A DNA stretch of 64,000 nt. It comes from Gnetum montanum. Taxonomy: Eukaryota > Streptophyta > Gnetopsida > Gnetales > Gnetaceae. Position 1 is the stretch's first letter. Each line of letters begins with the position of its first letter. Positions 47,301-60,348 of the stretch are shown piece after piece. The stretch lies in NCBI GenBank assembly GCA_015680685.1, contig MNCI01033465.1, positions 579,090 through 643,089 of the forward strand, given 5' to 3'. Position numbers and translations under genes: made by a program. The notes under the pieces were generated by a model. It was not told where the DNA came from. It was given only the letters and a program-made list of their open reading frames with translations, and made no database searches.

Positions 47301-50140
47301 ACCAATCAGTGTTCTCTTATTATACATGACTTGATTAGAAGAATTGTTATTGCATCTCTTCCATCTCATCCAAGTTATCTATGTAAGAGTTGATGAATCT
47401 TTTTACGAATTCCATGCAAATTTTTGATTTGCAACTACCCTATGTTGTCAGTCACTAAGTGCCTTCTTACTTAGTAATTTCTACATACATGCATCTCTGA
47501 ATACATCTCCTCTATGCACTTACTATATGATTAGATTTTTGTTTGCTTGACATTCTATACTTCTTCAAGAAGTTGCATCCCTCATTATTGTATGTAATGT
47601 ATGGAACTTGATGTTTCTTCACTATGACATGTTTACATTTCTTGTAAATCTCCAAGAAAAGATCTTTTATGCTCACCTTAGAATTGATAGTGCTAATTCA
47701 TTCACTTTCTATGATGTTGGGGAATTCTTCTTTCTCCTAGATAAGACCATCTATTAATGGTGATCACCATGTTATCAACTTGTATCAAAGAAATAGTAAA
47801 GGATTGGTCTACAAGCTCTAACTAAATGCTAGTTTTTCTCATTGGAAGAAAGTTCTAGGCTTTGTACATCTCTTGAGAAATAGGGTTTATGTTTAAACTT
47901 GAGTCTAAAAAAGCTTTGCAAAATGGATTTTTAGAAATTTGCAGGTAAATTAGAGGGCTTCCTAAATTCATTCTTTTCTTTAGTAGAGCATACACTCTTA
48001 TCTAATTAGTTATGACATATGTAAGCATGATATTTCCTATTTTTTTATTTGAACTAGTGATGATTGCTAGCTCTTGAATGAGATCGGTATGTGCTTTTAT
48101 CATGAGAAAAGAAGTCGCCTCTTATGGATCCTACATTAGACTTGGTTGATTGGTAGGTCTATTATCTTCTTTTGTAGATATGGAAACCATCCTAAAGAAG
48201 GATTGCTCCTCAGGCTTATGATCTAAGCTACTAGCACTATCATTTTATTAGTTCATGATAGTACAAGTGGTGTTCTTTTGTTGCAGTTAAGTTGATAACT
48301 TCCCTTACATTAGTGGAGGTGGCATAGGTGGAAAAGGTGTATGAGAGTATTAAGAAGGATGTAACAGATGGTGAGCGATGTATGATGGTGATTCAACATG
48401 AGGTGTTGTGAGGCATTGATATTTTGGAGGATAAAAGAAATGATCAAAGATATGTGCAAAAGGACCATTATAAAAAAATTATAGCTTATTAGACATAACA
48501 CCAATATGAGTCTAGTTGGAAATAGGGATATTATTGCCTAGGTGGTGACATCCCCATGATTATAGATTTTTCCATTGTTACTAGTAGTAGTCTTGAGGTT
48601 GAGATGGAATTCCAGATAGATAAAAATGTTGATTCTTGAATTTCCTATAATTACATTGTGGATAAGATAATCTTCTAGGCATCAACTTCTTCACAAACTT
48701 GGAGTTCAAAGCATAAGCTCTAGAATCCTAGAGATGTGATATGACTAGGCAATCATTCTTTAGATGTTTATAATGACAAATGTTACATCCATAATATTTC
48801 ATAAGGTTTGAATCTAAAACCTCTTTTATTTTTGTAGCTTTTCATTTTTATCAACAAGATTCATTGCTTGTTTTCTTATCTTTTTCTTCTTCTTATCTTG
48901 GTTTCTACCTTTGGGCTATTATATTTATTCCTAAATTTTCAAAGTGGATGTAAATTTTTAATCTATTGAATTCCACATCTTGTTTACCTTTACCACTATT
49001 TTTCTGATCAATTTTTGTATTGGCAAGATATTTCATGAAACCACCTCATCAAGTGGTGTTCCTTCTTTTTGAAGATCATAGATATGAATCTTCTTCTTGG
49101 AAAAGGCTAGGTCCTTGTTCTTATCCTATGCACTCTTCCTTTTTCATAGCTCTTCTTATTTTTCCACCTATCGATGAGTCTTTGTATATGATGGGATCTA
49201 ACTTTGATAGTCTACCTTAATCATATATCCTAAGTCTCTTCCTTGTTCTATTTCAAAGCCAATTTATGATGTGATGAAGTTATTCCTTTTGAGAAAACCC
49301 ATGGCCTAAATGTCTATGTAGCAAATAATAGTATTTTCTGAAGGCTACACCAAGGAATTCATGATTTCCTTACTTCAATTAATGGATTTAGTTTCATAAA
49401 TTAGACTCTTTGGAGTATGTATTGTATTTTTCATTAAAGAGCTTAAGCATAATGGACCACTACTAGATTGAACTTGGCTATAATAATCTATACCAACTTC
49501 TAGCTCCATTAGGTAGTATTCTTAGAAATACTTTTAACTTCTACCACTTGCTTTCAAATTTTTGCAAAGTGCAAGCATCATGAATGACTTGCATATGATG
49601 CTATAGATGAGAATTGTAGCATCTCTCAAACTTTGGGATGTTATTAATATTGAGCTATTTGATGTGGCTACCTTTCTAATGCCTATGGAAAATTTTCACT
49701 GCCTTTTGAATTTGTATCATACTTATAGTATTCAACATATGTCCATCATCATTAGGCATGTCATAATCATAATGTCTATCTTTATTCACTTGATCATGCT
49801 AGTCTTATTTATGCTACCTTTGGTATCTTCTTTTATGTCTTTGGTTTCTATCTTTATCTTCATCTCTATTCTTGTCACAATATTTATCATGGTTCATCTT
49901 GTCATGATTATTGTAACCACTTGGAGTTTTCTACATAAGTTAAAGTGTCAGGTACATTCTATCACTTCTCATCTTAAAGCCATCTTTAGCATTCTAGATT
50001 TGACATCCTACATTATTAGCAACATGGTCTCTATTCTTTGTCTTCAATGTTTGCCAAAAGTAATGTCTTATGTTATCTACAATATCATTTTTGGTTGCTC
50101 ATCTATGATATTCAGTTTTAACATTAGACATTAGCTCCTA
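47301..50140 (-). pseudogene. Athila-like gag and protease (element C)
   Basis: The protease-like region is at about 48000-47580, colinear with 32340-31790. The Gag core is at about 49640-49150 (HDACTLQKF at about 49575, ARSWYRLL). The N-terminal part is rich in Arg, Lys, His and Asp (RNQRHKRRYQR, about 49850-49700). The expected primer-binding site and 5' LTR to the right are missing; homology ends near 50140. A 175-codon open frame on the opposite strand at 49607-50134 is the antisense of this Gag. Confidence 0.55.
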
Positions 50141-51399
50141 TGTTGATCATGCCTTCATCTTTTTGGAAAAATCAACTTTTTAATATACAACATTATTTCT
50201 ACTCTTCAATGTTATGCATCAATCTTTCTTTAGATGTTCAATGTCATTTTTCATATTAGCTATTTACATGTCATTTCTCCTATTCATAGTCTTCTAAAAG
50301 ATTATGTGAACCCAATGCATCATTTCTTTACAATGTACAAGGCATTTTTAATCTATAAATAGAAGGATACTTCTAAAAAAAAGGATTAGTAACTAGTTGG
50401 AATCTTTCTAACTATTTGACTACTAAGAGCAATTGGCTTCTTGCTCACATATTAGAGATTTGAAAAAATTTCTAAGGACTCAACCTTTTTGTAGAACAAA
50501 TGTTTTCTTTCTAGAGATTATTAGTTCCTTTTTAATTTTCTCTATCCTTCTTCACTCACATATTTGTATCCCCTTCATGCTATCCTCTTAATACATAGAG
50601 ATCCCTTTAGATCCATGCCAACACATCAATCTAGTACAATCTTTCCTTGTCAGCTCTTAAATCTACAATTTTCTTGTTGAATCCACATCAAGAACATGCA
50701 TCAGAGAGGGAATGGGATAACACATCTCCTCGTTGAACATCCATGATTCCTAATTTATTTCTTAGAATTTCTATAGTAGATTCCTAGGTTCTCTTTTTGA
50801 ATTTTTGATTCTTGTTCATTTTCTATTTTTCATCTATAGGATTGTATTGAATCTATTTTAAGAATTTCCTTTTGTATCAAGGGTGTATCCCCTTAATAGA
50901 ATTGAGTTTTTTACCTTTTAAAAATTATTTTATCACCATTGTTTCTCTATTATCCACATGCATGTTTCATTTCATTTGATATTGTATTGTGCATGCATTT
51001 CCTGTTCATTCTCATTTTTCTAGCCATTCCACACATGCTATTATTTACTTCATAATTACTAGTATTTGAAAAAAAATTTAATATTTTAGGTTGTTGGATT
51101 TTTCCAATGATTTGAAAGTCCCCTTTGATTTGAGGAAGTTACTTTCTTTAGACCATTTCTAGGATTAACTCTCTATCTACACATTTTCTAAGTGTCAATG
51201 ATGTGTCTCATTGAAACATTAGTGTCATGTCATTTCTATGTGAATTTTACATTTCCTTTGGATAGAGAATTCTCATCCTTTGTTTCAAGTGCAAACCTAT
51301 TTGCAAGAAAACCAAAGCTCTAGTAACAATCCTATGAAGTCACAATTACTTTTGTAACACAATCACAACTATGACATTATCTTCTAATTCAGGTTTCTC
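50141..51399. other. Unassigned; possible 5' LTR/leader of the following gag
   Basis: Pyrimidine-rich on the plus strand. CTATAAATAG at about 50354-50363 could be a promoter TATA box. It precedes a plus-strand Tat-like gag, so an LTR is expected here, but I cannot align it with the other Tat-like LTRs or define its ends. Confidence 0.3.
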
Positions 51400-53611
51400 C
51401 AAAATTCATAAGCTTATTAACCTAAGGAGAAATTAGGAATTTTCAAAAGGGTTAAGCTTAAGCAACTACAAGATTGCTTATGCCAAATAAGATCTAGGCT
51501 ACTTACTTATAATAGACATGCTCAAGCTCAGGGTAGAATATGAGTTAGCTAATGATATATCATCATTTCCTTCTAATTCAAATCATCTAATTAAAATCAA
51601 TAACAAGAAATCTAGGAAAATTATAAACTTCATCATGAAGCAGAACAAGATGTAAGAAAAGATACATATTTAGATCAAAGAGGCTAGAATAAGAACCATT
51701 CTAGATAAATCTCTTGGTTGTCACATCACCATTAGAGGAAGGAGAGGAAGCATAGCCTATAAATCAGATATTCATCTAATATATGAAGATGAAGAATAGC
51801 TAATAGGGGAGCTTGGCAAAACTAATCCTCTATCACATCATATCCATAACATTAGCATCATAGTTTCTTAGAGTTCTTTACAAGGATCTATTCTCCTTGC
51901 CATGGAACCAGTCAACCTTCCTGTAAGCTCCATTCCTTCTTACTATTTGTTTTCTCCCGATAACATTAGAATTACTCATTTCATCTTTCAGTTCTTCATT
52001 CTATCTTTTAGATCCACATATTCCATTCCTTAACCATAAGCTACCATACCCCCTTTTCAATCCATTCCACTTCTTTTTTTCACTACTCCTCCATTGTTTT
52101 GCATTTCCTAACCTACTAATATATCTTCCTTTCTTATGTACTTTCCTAACTCAATTTCATTGGGTATACTTGCTTCCAAAACCTTTGAATCCATTCCATA
52201 CATGCATCCTTCCTTGACATCATCACTAACCACTATAGGTCTACTTACTTTTTACTCTCCTATAAATGATCAATAGCTATTAGCATTGCTCAATGATGTG
52301 ATGCTTTGTCTCCAACACATTAAAGACAAGGTAACCAAGGAATTAAATATGCAAGAAAATTCTTTTGTTTCCTTGGATTGGATCCTAAGTGATCCTATAA
52401 GCTCTACCATTTCTTTGCCAATCTTACCTAAGTTTCACTGCCATCTTTCAGAAAGTACAATGGCAAAACATGGGATCCAATGAATCATGTGGTCACATAT
52501 AAAAAATGCATGCTTTTAACCCCTTATCCTCATATTGTGTTGAAATGATTCTCCAACTCTTTCTTTGAAAGAGCTATAAAATGATATAGATCTCTAGCAC
52601 ATGGGTTTATTACCTCTATGGAGCAACTACTCATAGCTTTCTTAAAATGCTTCAAGTCTAATGTTTTGTATATTACAAGTATTATGTTATTCATATCTAT
52701 CAAATAAGATCCAAATAAGTCCAATGACAAATTTATCTCTTGATGGATAACAACATTACCTAAACTACCTTATCATTTGTAGGAATGCATCTATAAGACA
52801 TCTTTGAAGGTACAATGATTGATTACATTCAGAAGAGGATAACTTATCCTAAGTTCATTTCTTGCATGATGCTTTTATGGCTACCAAACATAGCTACTAT
52901 TCAATGCAGTGACGAAGAATTTCTATCTTGAAACAAGGCTAACAAGGTTGCGAAACAAGAGAAGGGATAATTAACTTCTCAGGTTATTTCTTATTTTTCT
53001 AAGTGACAAAAAAATGCTCCCTCTACTCAAAAATGTAGGCCTCAAATAAATAGTAACCAATACACTAAGATACTCATAAGGTACTCTCTTCTTGTAAATA
53101 ATCTTCTTATGGATCTTAAGAGGAAGCAAGGTTCTAATAAAAAAAGAGCACGCTACTATTATATTCAACTCATAGCCATGAATCCTTCTCAACAACAAGA
53201 AGGTAAGGCTAATATGCCTAAGTGGTATGAGTACTAGTAGCATTATTACTATCATGAGACTGCTAGTCATGACATACATAACTTTAGGAATCTAAAAGAT
53301 GACATCTAGGATCTCATAGGTAAGGATAAGATAGTGATGGAAAGTGAGCCATCCACTATGCATCTAGACAACCAACAAATGGAAGTATTTCAAAATCCCT
53401 TAGGAGCTAGAGGTAATATTTTAGCTTTCAAGTTTGAATATAAAGCTTGTAACTCCCTACAAGCCTTACATCATTCGCTAGTCTAATTAAATGCATCACT
53501 AACAACCTTCATCATGATCTCAAAATTTTTATGTAATTTATTGGTCTAACTATACTACCATCTTCCTTTCACATTCATGTTATTCCAAATAGCTAGATCT
53601 TAGTTACATCT
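51400..53611 (+). pseudogene. Tat-like gag, plus strand
   Basis: N-terminal block NYKIAYAK and MLKLRVEYELAND aligns with the gag starts at 24695 and 36085. The Gag core at about 52450-52720 has KYNGKTWDPMNHVVTYKKCM, FFERAIK and LAHGFITSMEQLLIAFLKCF. A nucleocapsid-like segment at about 53170-53340 has YHETASHDIHNFRNLKDDI and DLIGKDKIVMES, matching the C-Y-H-...-G-H-...-C-x-L pattern of Tat gags with Cys lost. The frame is then cut at 53612 by a minus-strand LTR. Confidence 0.65.
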
Positions 53612-54698
53612 TATAACACCAAAAAAATTCAATGCTAGAAAAACTGAAAATTTCTAGTGAAACGGTTTTATTCCAAATTCCACAGGCCTTGTGAAAGAGA
53701 TCTAAAGCACCCTAAACAATCTTGTTGATTACCTAGGGACTTAGAATTCATAAAATAATGTAAATTGAATATCAATATAAATTAAAATCTAATTCTAGAG
53801 AAATAGAGAATAAACTTGCACTAAATAAATGAACTGCAAATTGTATTAAAATAATAAAGTGTTTGCAAGAATAAATTTTAAAAAGTACAAGTTTATGTGC
53901 TTAGAATGCACAAAGAGCTATATAGAAGATGCTTGAAGTTTGATTGAAGTTGATAGAGTATGTCCTGCAGTTAGCTTCATTATTTGAATGCTTAAAGTTT
54001 TGCCCCTAAAGCTCCTTGTTGGTTAATCTACACTAGATCTGCATTGTTGGTTGCTGGACTTTTGTTTGATTCGCATTACTTTGAAAGTATCTAGTTTAGC
54101 CTAAGTGCAATTTTTTCCAAAGTCATTTTGAAGTGGTCAAGCTTGGTTTAAATAGGTCATTTGGTGTTTGATCCATTGTTGATAATTTCTATCATGGTTG
54201 CTAACAAATTGTTGCAAATTTTTAATGTTGTGGGCCATCCAACCCATCCTTCATTTATACCCTAGCTTTCACATAAATACGTTGGCCTCCACATGAAAAT
54301 TAAAGTCCAACAATTTATAGCTAGCTGCAAATGGTTCTAACATATAAATTACTAAGGCCAAAATAAACTTTGTGAAAAACCCAAATGTGGTGATTGCCAA
54401 GGAATCTTGAGCCTTTCCAAGCCTAGGCACATGCATGATATAACTTTTTTTACTTAGAAAGTGAGGCAATAACAACTTATGAATAATTTTTAGCCTCCAT
54501 AAGTTAAAGTATGTGAGATTGCAACCTATGAGCTATAAATTTTACATTTTATAATAAGATCCTACCTCAAGTTCATTAGTGAAGTTTATAATGCCAAGTG
54601 CTAGAAAAAATAAGGTAATTATATATGCCAGTATTTTACACTAAATTACAATAGTTTCGATCATGAGTTGTAACATGAATTTCCTTTTTTGTGTTTCA
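53612..54698 (-). mobile_element. Tat-like 3' LTR, minus orientation
   Basis: The left end TATAACACC is the reverse of the LTR end; the right end TTGTGTTTCA is the reverse of TGAAACAC. The element's 3' untranslated region and pol lie to the right on the same strand. It inserted into the gag ending at 53611. The left flank is CATCT; the other TSD copy is outside the window. Confidence 0.7.
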
Positions 54699-55742
54699 TT
54701 GACTCCTCTTTGTTGATGTATTGAGGATTGACCTGAGAGACATTAATAAAGAATGCAAAACATCATCACCAGTCTATCACTAGTGGTTCCTCTCCACACT
54801 TGATTTTGTGGTTGTCAAACCATGTCAAAGAGTGCTTGTGATAATAAGATAAGGTTATGATAGGATGATATAGGTTTGAGGCTATATCTGGTTATGAGGG
54901 AATGTTCACAGGGGTTAACAATGAATTCCACATGTTGGCATCATGCTTATGGTATGATAGTGACATGCTTGTTTATCAGTGTAGTCTTCATGCTTCATTC
55001 GTTGAAGTGTTAGTTACTTGATAATGTTTTTAAGGAACCAACACTCTGCTCTAAGGCTTCTTTAGTCATTAGGCTCCTCCCTTTGCTTGTTTGGGCTATT
55101 GATTTGACTTTTGATCTTCATTGGCCTCTTAGCTTTCTTGGAAATTTGCTTCCCCATTTTTCTTTCAGAGCAAAACCTTAGATTTGTTACACCCAATGAA
55201 CTTGACAATGGAGCATGACGAAGGAGATGTCACATGGCCATAGTGCATGAGCTTCAAACATATTTCATTAGTATTGTTTAGGATGAGGAAAGTTGTAATC
55301 AAGCTATGGGATTGTGGCTCAAGGGAAGTAATAGAAGTGGTATGAAATAAGCACTCTTAACACTGTAAGATTGGTTAACCAAATCTATGCATCAAGGTCA
55401 AATGGTAACTTGTTGTTTCAATGAGTAGCACATTTGCCATAACTTCTAGGCTTCATCTTGCAAGCACAACTACAAGAGAATAGGAAAACAAGATAAAGCA
55501 AACATGTTATTACAAAACATTGTATAGGGCTACATGAGATAACTAGCAAACTAGGCCACCATAGGCTACTATCAGTTCAACATTGAGAGATCCATGCCAT
55601 GTGCATCAGATTTTATAAAGCTTGCAATTCACTCATTGTGCTAAACAGAGAGAGATAGATGGAGGTCATGCAAGCTCGATTGTTATTAGTTGTAAAGATC
55701 ATCAATGTCGATTGTTGATTCATGCCCATAAATAAAATCACA
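54699..55742 (-). mobile_element. 3' untranslated region of minus-strand Tat-like element
   Basis: Non-coding between the integrase stop at 55743 and the 3' LTR. It aligns with 38990-40067. Confidence 0.65.
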
Positions 55743-56214
55743 TTATATGTAATAAGACTTGAGATACGAATGATTAACTAGATTTACCAATTCATTTCCA
55801 TCTATATCTACTAATTTGAATAATTCGTTGCTATAGGCTTTAGTGACTAGGAAAGGTCCCTCCCAATTGGCTAAGAACTTATTTGCATCTTCGCTAATAA
55901 CCTTAAGGACTAGGTCTTCTTCCTTGATCTTTTGCTTGTTTAGGTCATGACAATGTTGTTGGTTCTACCTCTCTTGGTATCTTTCGATGTCAGCAAGTAT
56001 TTGTATTCATTTCTCTTCCACCAAGTCTAGATCAAGAGTACATTTCTCCTTATTCTACTCATTATTGATGAAGTCTAATAGAGCCACTCTTAGTGATGGA
56101 ACCTGTAATTCAAGAGGCAAAGCAACTTTAGATTTGTAAACAAGGCTATACAAGATGACAGTAGTTGTAGTTCAAAAGGTAGTACTATAGGCCTAATATG
56201 CATGGAGTAAGGAT
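55743..56214 (-). pseudogene. Tat-like integrase, C-terminal part
   Basis: Reads VPSLRVALLDF, then a charged helix, then EEDLVLKVISEDAN, NWEGPFLVTKAYSNELFKLV and VNHSYLKSYYI before a stop at 55743-55745. The GPF-type strand is the chromatin-facing C-terminal domain of Tat/Ogre integrases. The block directly upstream, AYSTTF and LYSLVYKSKVALPLEL, continues the integrase helical region. It was split from the catalytic core by the solo LTR at 56215-57486. Confidence 0.75.
56210..56214. repeat. Probable target-site duplication, left
   Basis: AGGAT, paired with TGGAT at 57487-57491 (four of five). Confidence 0.55.
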
Positions 56215-57486
56215 AGTTGAACTTAGAAGGGAGGGATGAATAAGTTCCCCAAAAAAAATTAATAAACCAAAGCACACAACAAATTTTAATGTGGTTCCCC
56301 AAATTGGGTAGTCCATACTTGGAGGGTACTTCGCTAGCATACCTCTAGACTTTGTTACTCTCAAAATGTGGTTTGAAGAGTATCACACCCTATACAATAT
56401 GTAAGGTCCACTCTGGAGTGATTTGATGCAATGAATCTACTCAACCCCACAAGGTCTTGACAAGCTTAGAATGTGGTTTCTAGGATCTCACAACCTTTAC
56501 AACTGAAGCTCTACTTTGGAGTATTGTGATGCTACACCAACACTGAATCTTGCAGGGTCTTGATAAGCTCAAAAAAGATGCCTTCCTACAAGAAAAAATC
56601 AACCCCATAGGATAGTAAAAGAGAACAAAAATCACAAGGAAATAATGCAACTAAATTTGATGATCCTTATACTTTTAGGTATAGTTCAATTTGACCACTT
56701 ACAATAGACAAAAGATAGTACAATGAGGAACAATAACAACAGAATGATGTATACAATGATTGCTTGATAATGAGAATTGATAATACACAATGCTTGCACA
56801 TTTTTCAATGGAATGAAGTCTTCTTATAGCTAATATGTTTCTAAAATCACCTCAAAATTTGTGCAATGGTTACTTAACAGTCATTAGAAACATCTTCTTC
56901 AAGACTAAGATGTCTTTTTGCATCAAACCTTCATTCTAGAAAGATGTCTATTCCATAAGAAAGACATGTTTGTGGAGACGTCTTTCTCACCAGAAAGACA
57001 TCTACTATTTGTCAAAGATGTCTTCTTTTGAGCAATCTTCAACTTGGTCAAAACATCTTTTGTTTCTTGGAGATGTCTTTGCTTAATAGTAGACATCTAC
57101 TATTTTTGCAAGGCATCTTCACTAATTCTCCTTCTTTTTGACCAAGATGTTTGCTACTATTTTTGTAAAATGTCTTCATTGATTCTTCTTCTCTTCAACC
57201 AAGACATTTGTTGCTATTAAGGTAAACCTTCATTTGATGGGAGACATTTGTTATTTCTTGGAGATATCTTTCTACCATAAGTTCTTCAATACTTAAGGCT
57301 TATATTTGATCTCTAGAGATGAGCTTTAAAGTCTTAGTTTCTTGTCCATGCTCTTTGAACTCCCACATGCTTCCTTAAGACCTTGTAGATGTCTGAATCT
57401 AAGTTCTTACCCTACAAATACAAGAACCATACAAACATTTGTTTACTTCATTTTTCTTAACATTTTGACATACCAAAATGTCAACA
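56215..57486. mobile_element. Unclassified solo LTR inside Tat integrase
   Basis: The right end reads GACATACCAAAATGTCAACA, so the opposite strand begins TGTTGACATTTTGGTATGTC, a typical LTR start. The left end begins AGTTGAAC, an imperfect inverted partner. Flanking AGGAT/TGGAT and the integrase frame that resumes on each side support an insertion. The element is 1,272 bp, with no coding region. It contains GTGGTTCCCCAAATTGGGTA and related blocks at 56290-56580, reminiscent of some plant copia LTRs, and an array of AGATGTCTTT words at 56890-57260. Confidence 0.65.
56890..57260. repeat. Interspersed AGATGTCTTT / AAAGACATCT words
   Basis: At least a dozen near-copies of AAGATGTCTT or its reverse complement occur in about 370 bp, at irregular spacing of roughly 15-60 bp. 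They lie inside the solo LTR. Confidence 0.65.
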
Positions 57487-57491
57487 TGGAT
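57487..57491. repeat. Probable target-site duplication, right
   Basis: TGGAT, paired with AGGAT at 56210-56214. Confidence 0.55.
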
Positions 57492-60348
57492 AAGCCACTC
57501 ATGCCACTTGTGTTTACTATTGTTCAACATCTTTTTGAGAAATTTTATGATAACCTTGTTGCTAGCTTCATCTTTTCTATTATCTTATTATGGTGATGAA
57601 AAAGAATGATTAATTCTTGGTTCTTGACAAAAGGTTTTTATTTATTAGCTACTGAACTATGGTATGTTATCTATGACTATGGTTAGAGGTATGCCAAAAT
57701 GAGCTACTATGTTATCTAATATAAATTTACAGACTTGTTGAGAAGTTTTCTTCCTTAGAGGAATAGCTTCAACCCACTTTGTAAAATATTTGGTTGTAGT
57801 GATGATAAAGCTATGCCCCATGGAAGACTTAGGCATTATGGGTCCAATAATGTCAAGTTCCAACAATTAAAATGGCCAAATTATTTAAGTATTATGTAGC
57901 TCAGTAGGTGGCACATGTATCAAGTTACTGTGCTATTGACAAGTATCACAAGTTTTGACTTTTGCAAGTAGTCACTTTTCATATAGGGTTAATAGTATTT
58001 TGATCTTCTAATTTTTACAATCATGGCTCTAGGTCTTATATGTCCTTCACACATATTTTCATGAACTTGCTCAAGGACTATGTGGGCTTCGATTTTGCCC
58101 AATAACACTAACAATATGCCATCATTAGATCTTTGACATAGTGTGTTATCACCTAAAATGACATATTACTTTGATCTTTTATGTAAAGTGTTCTTTTAAG
58201 GAGTAATCAACTTCTACAAAGATTCACCATGCATTAGGTAAGACTTGATATCATCATACCACTCTTATTGAGGAGTGGTAGTAACAATGACTATAGAGAT
58301 GCCTTCAATGTTCTATGTGATGGAAATAACATAGTTCACAATTAAGAAAGATAAGTTTCTAAACACATCTAATGTCACACTTAAGGCTAAGGTTGTAATA
58401 GTATTAGCTAAGGTATTCTCGTTTCAAGGTATATGTTAAATACCAACATCTGTAAATTATTGCATTAGTTTCTTAGCTAGATCACAGTAGGGTTGCATCT
58501 GTTTGGCCTTACATGCATAAACCTATGTTACTTAGTTAACCACAAGTTGTGAATCACCTTTTATCATTAAGAATTTGATTCCTTAGTCAAGGGCTACCAT
58601 CATTCCTCTGATCAATCCTTCATAGTCAGCCATGATGTTGCACATGAAAATTAAAAATGGTAAATGAAAGATTGGATTACACTAGAAGATGATGTTAAGA
58701 TGGTAGTAGCACTATTCCCATGCTTAATTGAATCTCTTTAAAAGTGCATGATAGCTTTATAACCCTTAGGTACCTAATGAACAATGCTGACATGTTCATC
58801 AAGGAACTCAAGGTCTATGGATACATGGCTCTTAATTAGGGAAGTTGTGAGTTGTGAAGCTATAGCTTGATCCTTGGTTGAGGCTTGGGAGATATAATGT
58901 AAGTCAAACTTAGTTGTTATGGCTTTCCATCATGCTATCTAGTTACTTTTGTAAATATTGGTTGTTATGGCTCTTAAGACATTATCCTTGCATATGACAT
59001 TGACTTGGCTCCTAAAGAGGTAGTGTCTCCACTTCTTTAAGGAGAAGACTAAGGCTAGGTAATACCTCTCAACCTCTGTGTATCAAGTATCATAGGCTAT
59101 TAATGCATGGATTAGGTAGTATATAGAAATATTTGCTCCATCATCTTATTTTTGATAGAGTTGAGGGGCTATGGATGTATCAAAGATAGCAAGGTAGATG
59201 TAAAAAGGTTTATTCTTTTGTGGTGGATATGCCTTGGATAGTTGGGCCAACTCTTGCTTAATGTTATCAAAGTTTTCTTGGCACTAGGTAGTCCACTCAT
59301 AGTGAAATCCTTTCTTAAGCAAGTTTTACATGGGTTGTAGCTTATTTTTGAGTCTTGAGATGAACCTCTGGATAAATTGCAATCTACCATATAGTCCTTG
59401 AAGCTCCTTAAGGTTAGTAGGTGCTACCAAGTTGGTTATGACCGTAATCTTATCAGGATCAACATGTATCTCTGTAAAAAATCCAAGCATCTTACTAATT
59501 TTAATGAAAAAAACACACCTCTTAGGATTGAGTCTAAGTTTGTATTTGAGGCATCGTTTGAGTACTAAGTTAAGATCATGTGCATGCTCATTGGTCATTT
59601 TGAATTTGATTGCTATATCATCCACATAGTTATTAAGTAACCCTAGCATGTAATCACTAAATATGTACAACATGGCTCATTGATAGGTTGCACTTGCATT
59701 ATTTAGACCAAACAACATCATGGTATAACAAAATTTTCCCTGAGGTCATGAAGGTCATGTAAAGTTGATGCTTCAGGTTGATCCTAACTTGGTTGTATCC
59801 CGAGAACCCATTCATTAAGGATAGCAAGGCATGTCTAGTTGTAGTATTGATGAGTTGGTCAATAATAGGAAAAGGAAAATCATCTTTAATAGTTTCCTTA
59901 TTTAGGTCTTAGAAATTAATGCAAATACATATACTCCCATTTTTCTTAGGGACTACCACTATGCTAAACACCTAATCTATGTAGTCACTAGCTTGAATGA
60001 AACCCACTTGGTAAAGTTTCATGATCTCATCATGAACTTCCATGAATAGATCTAGTCTAATGTTGTGAACCTTTGCCTTAATTGGTTTAATACTAGGATC
60101 AAGTATAATGTTGTGCTAAACTAGACATGGATCAAGACCCAACATATCTTCATATGACTAGGCAAAGGCCTTAATGTTATCTTAAAGGACATTGGTAATG
60201 TCTTGAGCCTAATGAGGCTCAAGTGAGGAACTTAATTTTAGTATTTTCTCCTTACTATTATGCATTATGATTGCAACCTTAGTTAGAGAGTCTTTAGTAA
60301 TTTCACAAGCCCTAAGGTCAAGGGTTTTAACTAGGTGTTCAGGCCATT
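57487..60348 (-). pseudogene. Tat-like pol: RT, RNase H, integrase core
   Basis: Minus-strand order: the RT fingers/palm region from about 60140, then 59673-59326 with intact YVDD (near 59628-59617), LRLNPKRCVFFIKISKMLGF and LKELQGLYGRLQFIQRFI. RNase H follows at about 58900-58560. The integrase zinc region has CDTCQ near 57950; the core at 57866-57490 has LDIIGPIMPKSSMGHSF, FTKWVEAIPL and HFGIPLTIVIDN, then KHKWHEWL at the LTR edge. It aligns with 10880-13170 and carries the integrase that copy lacks. Its 5' end is cut at 60348 by a plus-strand Athila-like LTR. Stops inactivate it. Confidence 0.78.

Noticed and set aside
49607-50134. Longest open frame in the window (175 codons, plus strand), rich in Ile/Met and looking like a membrane protein
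   Set aside because: It is the antisense of an Arg/His/Asp-rich Athila Gag on the minus strand that aligns with the gags at 4590 and 32341. His and Asp codons read backwards give Met and Ile, which explains the false membrane look.
57342-57596. Plus-strand open frame of 84 codons
   Set aside because: It straddles the solo LTR edge and the antisense of the integrase core, so it cannot be one gene.
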